From the NCBI GenBank assembly GCA_027563935.2, contig CM050446.2, forward strand, positions 123,582,499 to 123,646,498: DNA of 64,000 bases, given 5' to 3'. Shown one piece after another: positions 60,601 through 64,000 of this stretch (position 1 is its first letter; every line of letters starts with the position of its first letter). This DNA comes from Costus lasius. Taxonomy: Eukaryota > Streptophyta > Magnoliopsida > Zingiberales > Costaceae. The notes beneath the pieces were generated by a model. The model saw only the letters and a list, made by a program, of their open reading frames with translations, had not been told where the DNA came from and made no database searches. The position numbers and the translations under genes were made by a program.

Positions 60601-63600
60601 CCAGCAGCTTTAACCCTGAGAGTCCAAAGGAACATTCATCATTGGAAAATGCTGAATAGCTCTCGACTTACCTATCCAAATAGAAGTACATCACCTCTAA
60701 ATCCAAATTTAATTTGTAATAAGTTTCCCCTAAAACTCATATATTACGTGATTATGGTGGTCAATATGGTGTTTATTGGGCACACGTTGCTGAGGATTTC
60801 TTATGCATCAATTGCGGGCTATTAATTGGCTAAACTGACAAAACCCACTAAACACCCTTTAATGCCAAACATAATAAAACTCTTCCATTCAAACATGTAA
60901 AAATTCTTAAGAAAATAGTTGTCACTTCCAAATGAGGTCAAACAAATGATTGTGGAGCATGGAGCAGACGAAAGTAAAAGGTTTCCAATATAGCCAGAGT
61001 GCAATTGTTGCTGGCCCAAGAACCCTATTATATGAAAATAAAACGAAAACTTTTCTTTAGCCAACCTCATAGCTTTTTGCTCATGTACAATTTACTCATG
61101 CAATTACATTTCCTTTCTACACAGGCAGACAGGCTGCTATTTGCATGAGAACCAATTAGATTTTCTTCCTCTTATTTGAGTTATGCATCATGTTATCTTT
61201 TTTTTATTTGCAATGCACTATAAATTCACCATGGGTTCTCTCTAGTCTTAAACAGTAAAATATATTATTATAAAATCTAAACACTTGAAAGTGGCATTAC
61301 AACATAACCAAAACAACTCCAATAAAAAAATTTTACCGTAAGAGATTTCTCATTTCTTTTTTGGCCCATGTCTTGACCATTTTTCTTGGATTGTGCTTGC
61401 AGTAACCATGTCTGAAACGATAGTCTCCTTGAACATATCGATCTCTATCTCTGCAGCAGAACAACAATATTCAGTGTTGCATAGAAATGAAATGTGATTG
61501 GAACCATTTGAATGAATAGTGTTTCAGAAGGAGACTGATCGAGAAGCTTCAGAACATGATCGAGAAGCTTCAGAAGAACAAGTGAAATCCACAAGAAAAC
61601 AAATAGTGCTAAATGGTAAAAAGAAATTTCTCGCGTCTTGTCTGCATCATTTTGAATAACATGACCTTAAAAGATATAATAATCTTACATTCACCACATC
61701 ATAAAAAAAATTCAAAACCTCGAAAACCTTGCAAACTCACATATGTCATCTCTATAGTTCTAATGACTAAACTTCTTCCATCTTAAATAGGACAGCCACC
61801 CCTTCATGCAATATTCTAAAATCATAATTTTAGGCGTCGCTCAGGAAATTTCCTTTAAACAGCACACATATGGTACCAAATTCTCTGGTAGAATAATATT
61901 CTTCTTTGAAACCACTTTGTTTCTAGTTTCTACACTAGTAGACCAGCAACGTGTAAGGTGAAATGGTTGGAATCAGAAAAGTAAATCAGGTCAACCTTCT
62001 CAATAGCAAGACAACAACAACCACAGCAATGATAGGTTAAGCAGGAAATGATACTACTCTCCACCAGGCGAAGTTAGTTGCAATGTCAATCTTCTCAGTC
62101 ACAACATTCTCAACAAACATTTGAATAACTTGCCAAATGAAAAGCTCAACCATGACAACCGCCACCAAAACAAGGAAAATGAAAGAAGACCCTAAGTGAT
62201 GACGATGCAACTTCATTAAGATAGGACATATTTTAAGGGGTAAGCTCCAACAAATCCCTTATATGCAATTGATGATCATAAACATTGAGATTCAAATGAA
62301 ACCTACTCTCCCTTAGATACACATCCGAGGAATAAAACATTCAAGCAATGACGTAGATAGCGATGTAAGCGTAAAAAATAGAACTGGATGAGATATAGGT
62401 GGCGGTGGACAGAGTAATGTTCTATCGATACAATAACATGAGCCTTGGACTTCAAAGCCAACAATACACAAGCAACACGTGATAAAGATCATGTAAACTC
62501 AAGGAGAGGTGATATACTAATACCAAAAGAGAGACAAAGGCTCACTTGGAGGACTACAAAATGAGATCCACTCGAACCACTAAGCCAATGAGTGAATTAT
62601 CATGGTCACCACCAAGCTACAAAGGATCTTGTTATATATGTCCTTATCCAATGACAATGCCATGCTCATCCCAATTGCAATACTAATCCATGAAGAGGTA
62701 GTAAACCATATCAGTTTGCTATGCATGTGTGTATCAACATAGTAGTACCACATCTCCTGTTGTGGGCATTGTAGAACTACATGATCAACTTAGAGTCAGG
62801 TGTCATCATCCTGCTATATTGACAGTCGCCACTCATCTCAAGTGTTTTATTAAAAATAAAATCTTTATTGATTTCCAAGACATATGGAATTGATGGAATT
62901 GAATCAGTTGGACGGAATTGGTTAAAATCCAAGCCAAGATGGGGTTCTGACCTCCTACCAAACAATTTCAATAGAGACTCATATTAGCAAGGTAAAATAT
63001 CACAACTAAACTTAGTTACGAAATTCCCTAGATAAAAGTCTATGTTTAGTCAAATTTAAATCTTAAGCAACCTTAAAACTGATAATTTTACTTTTTGCAC
63101 GTTTACAGGACATGACCGAAGGGGTGGAGACAATTCAAATTATGTAAGATGCCCTTGGAGTAGTCTGTCCATACTGCATGCCATATCAGTACATATTGAT
63201 TCGATCTAATGGATATGGATTAATATTTAAAACTTTAGTTTAAATTCTGGTTTCTAGTTTAGGTGTGTGAACGGTGGTAAGAGTAGAACATAATACATAC
63301 TAGTTTGAGCTTAAATAACACATGATCCAACATATGACAAAAAACAAGGGCGTAATTACTCTTAAGATAAATGACTTCCAAGAGTTTTTATGTGAATAAA
63401 AGATAATAGAAAAAGGAACAAGCAACCAAGAATTCATACCCACGTATAACTAGTTGCAAAATCAGTGAACTTTGTATCTTAAGCAGTAACTCTACCTTGG
63501 GATTTACTTAGAATTAAACACAATGGCCATGGCCATCTAACATCGAAGCGTACAGGTTTCCCTATTTTGACTTTAATGAGCACAAAATAGTCTGATTGCG

Positions 63601-63872
63601 AACCTTGCAATGTCTTAAACTAATAGAAAATAATTATTTTAGACATTTATTATCATATTAAAGTGCATGTTTGGAAACGATAACTTACTACCAGATGCAA
63701 AACTAAGATACCATTTCAGAGAAAAAGAAAAAAAAACTCAAAAAAATGTAATTACATACAACAAGATCTGAGTTAAGAATGCATTTTCTTACTTAAAAAC
63801 AAGAACAGATGTTTTGTAGACTTTGACTGCAAATTCCTGACCATCAGCTTTTGTAGCATGATAAACATTTGC
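57652..63872 (-). CDS. RIO1: RIO1-type atypical serine kinase, 3' nine exons (5' end outside window)
   Basis: Exons on the - strand: 63872-63793, 61450-61337, 60615-60542, 60328-60252, 59912-59829, 59739-59647, 59562-59455, 59307-59233, 58101-57652. All have GT..AG borders and agreeing phases, giving 384 codons plus stop. RIO1 is an ATPase/kinase for late 40S ribosomal subunit maturation in the cytoplasm. Visible motifs: ATP-binding lysine in [50 protein letters not shown] (hinge), [16 protein letters not shown] (catalytic Asp and Asn), [20 protein letters not shown] (metal-binding Asp), the DFFRKHGV segment and a Lys/Arg-rich C-terminus ([18 protein letters not shown]). The N-terminal exons with the glycine-rich loop lie beyond 64000. 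No lesion seen; the only clearly intact large housekeeping gene here. Confidence 0.93.
58414..58433. repeat. Homopolymer run, 20 C
   Basis: Twenty C in the last intron of RIO1, preceded by CCCCCCT and followed by an ACACAC stretch. Not coding. Confidence 0.9.
61451..63792. other. Large RIO1 intron (~2.3 kb)
   Basis: No gene or clear element. A 17-base word GATCGAGAAGCTTCAGA is duplicated in tandem around 61538-61574. The middle part (62000-62800) has slightly higher GC and may be old transposon sequence. Confidence 0.45.
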
Positions 63873-64000
63873 CTGTACCAACAAATAAAGTCATTTTAAC
63901 ACTCGAGCTTTAAAAAATAGAATCATCAGCTAAACATATTTACAAGATTTTATTTAGTTGTAATTTCTGTATCTTTTAATTTTGTATAAGCAATTTAATA

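Overview
This window is nuclear DNA of a flowering plant, almost certainly a monocot. It holds intron-containing genes with canonical GT..AG borders and plant-type families (RIO1 kinase, ASPM, FAX/TMEM14, FkbM methyltransferase, NLR-like LRR protein). The 5' exons are very GC-rich and sit in AT-rich introns and intergenic DNA, and there is plenty of transposon debris. I cannot name the species. A non-grass monocot such as a Zingiberales member is a guess from the style of the genes and the MITE.

Layout: 1-2252 unassigned flank; 2253-4473 the 3' half (exons 2-3) of a FAX/TMEM14 gene; 4474-6555 intergenic. From 6556 to 27042 lies a tandem cluster of FkbM-type methyltransferase units U1-U4 on the + strand. 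U1 and U2 each consist of promoter, exon 1, the 5' part of the intron, an antisense transposon-derived segment and an array of ~181-bp satellite monomers. U3 carries a truncated LTR and a mutated exon 2. U4 is the only copy with both exons open. Behind U3 and U4 come a small - strand gene and the 3' end of an NLR-like gene. At 29049-31174 is the longest NLR-like copy, broken. 31175-37428 is repeat-rich (an LTR with primer-binding site, two miniature LTR-type pairs, a MITE). 37429-40228 is a 3'-truncated ASPM gene on the - strand. 41501-44087 holds exons 1-2 of a second FAX/TMEM14 copy. At 44521 that copy's intron 2 runs directly into a second copy (about 13 kb) of the U2-U3-downstream block (units U5 and U6, with a complete 2064-bp solo LTR), which ends at an NLR 3' fragment near 57560. 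57652-63872 is the 3' part of a RIO1 kinase gene on the - strand; its 5' end lies beyond the window.

The dominant story is segmental amplification and decay. Six FkbM first exons exist but only three second exons, two of which share the same splice-acceptor loss and 1-bp deletion. The single coding-competent copy (24607-27042) has lost the promoter region shared by the other five; its start codon is joined to antisense NLR 3' sequence. Many duplication and insertion breakpoints can be read to the base because empty or unbroken versions exist elsewhere in the window. I found no convincing new biochemical system. The interest is in this satellite-linked gene amplification and in exact evolutionary breakpoints, with the caveat that so many near-identical copies also invite assembly error.
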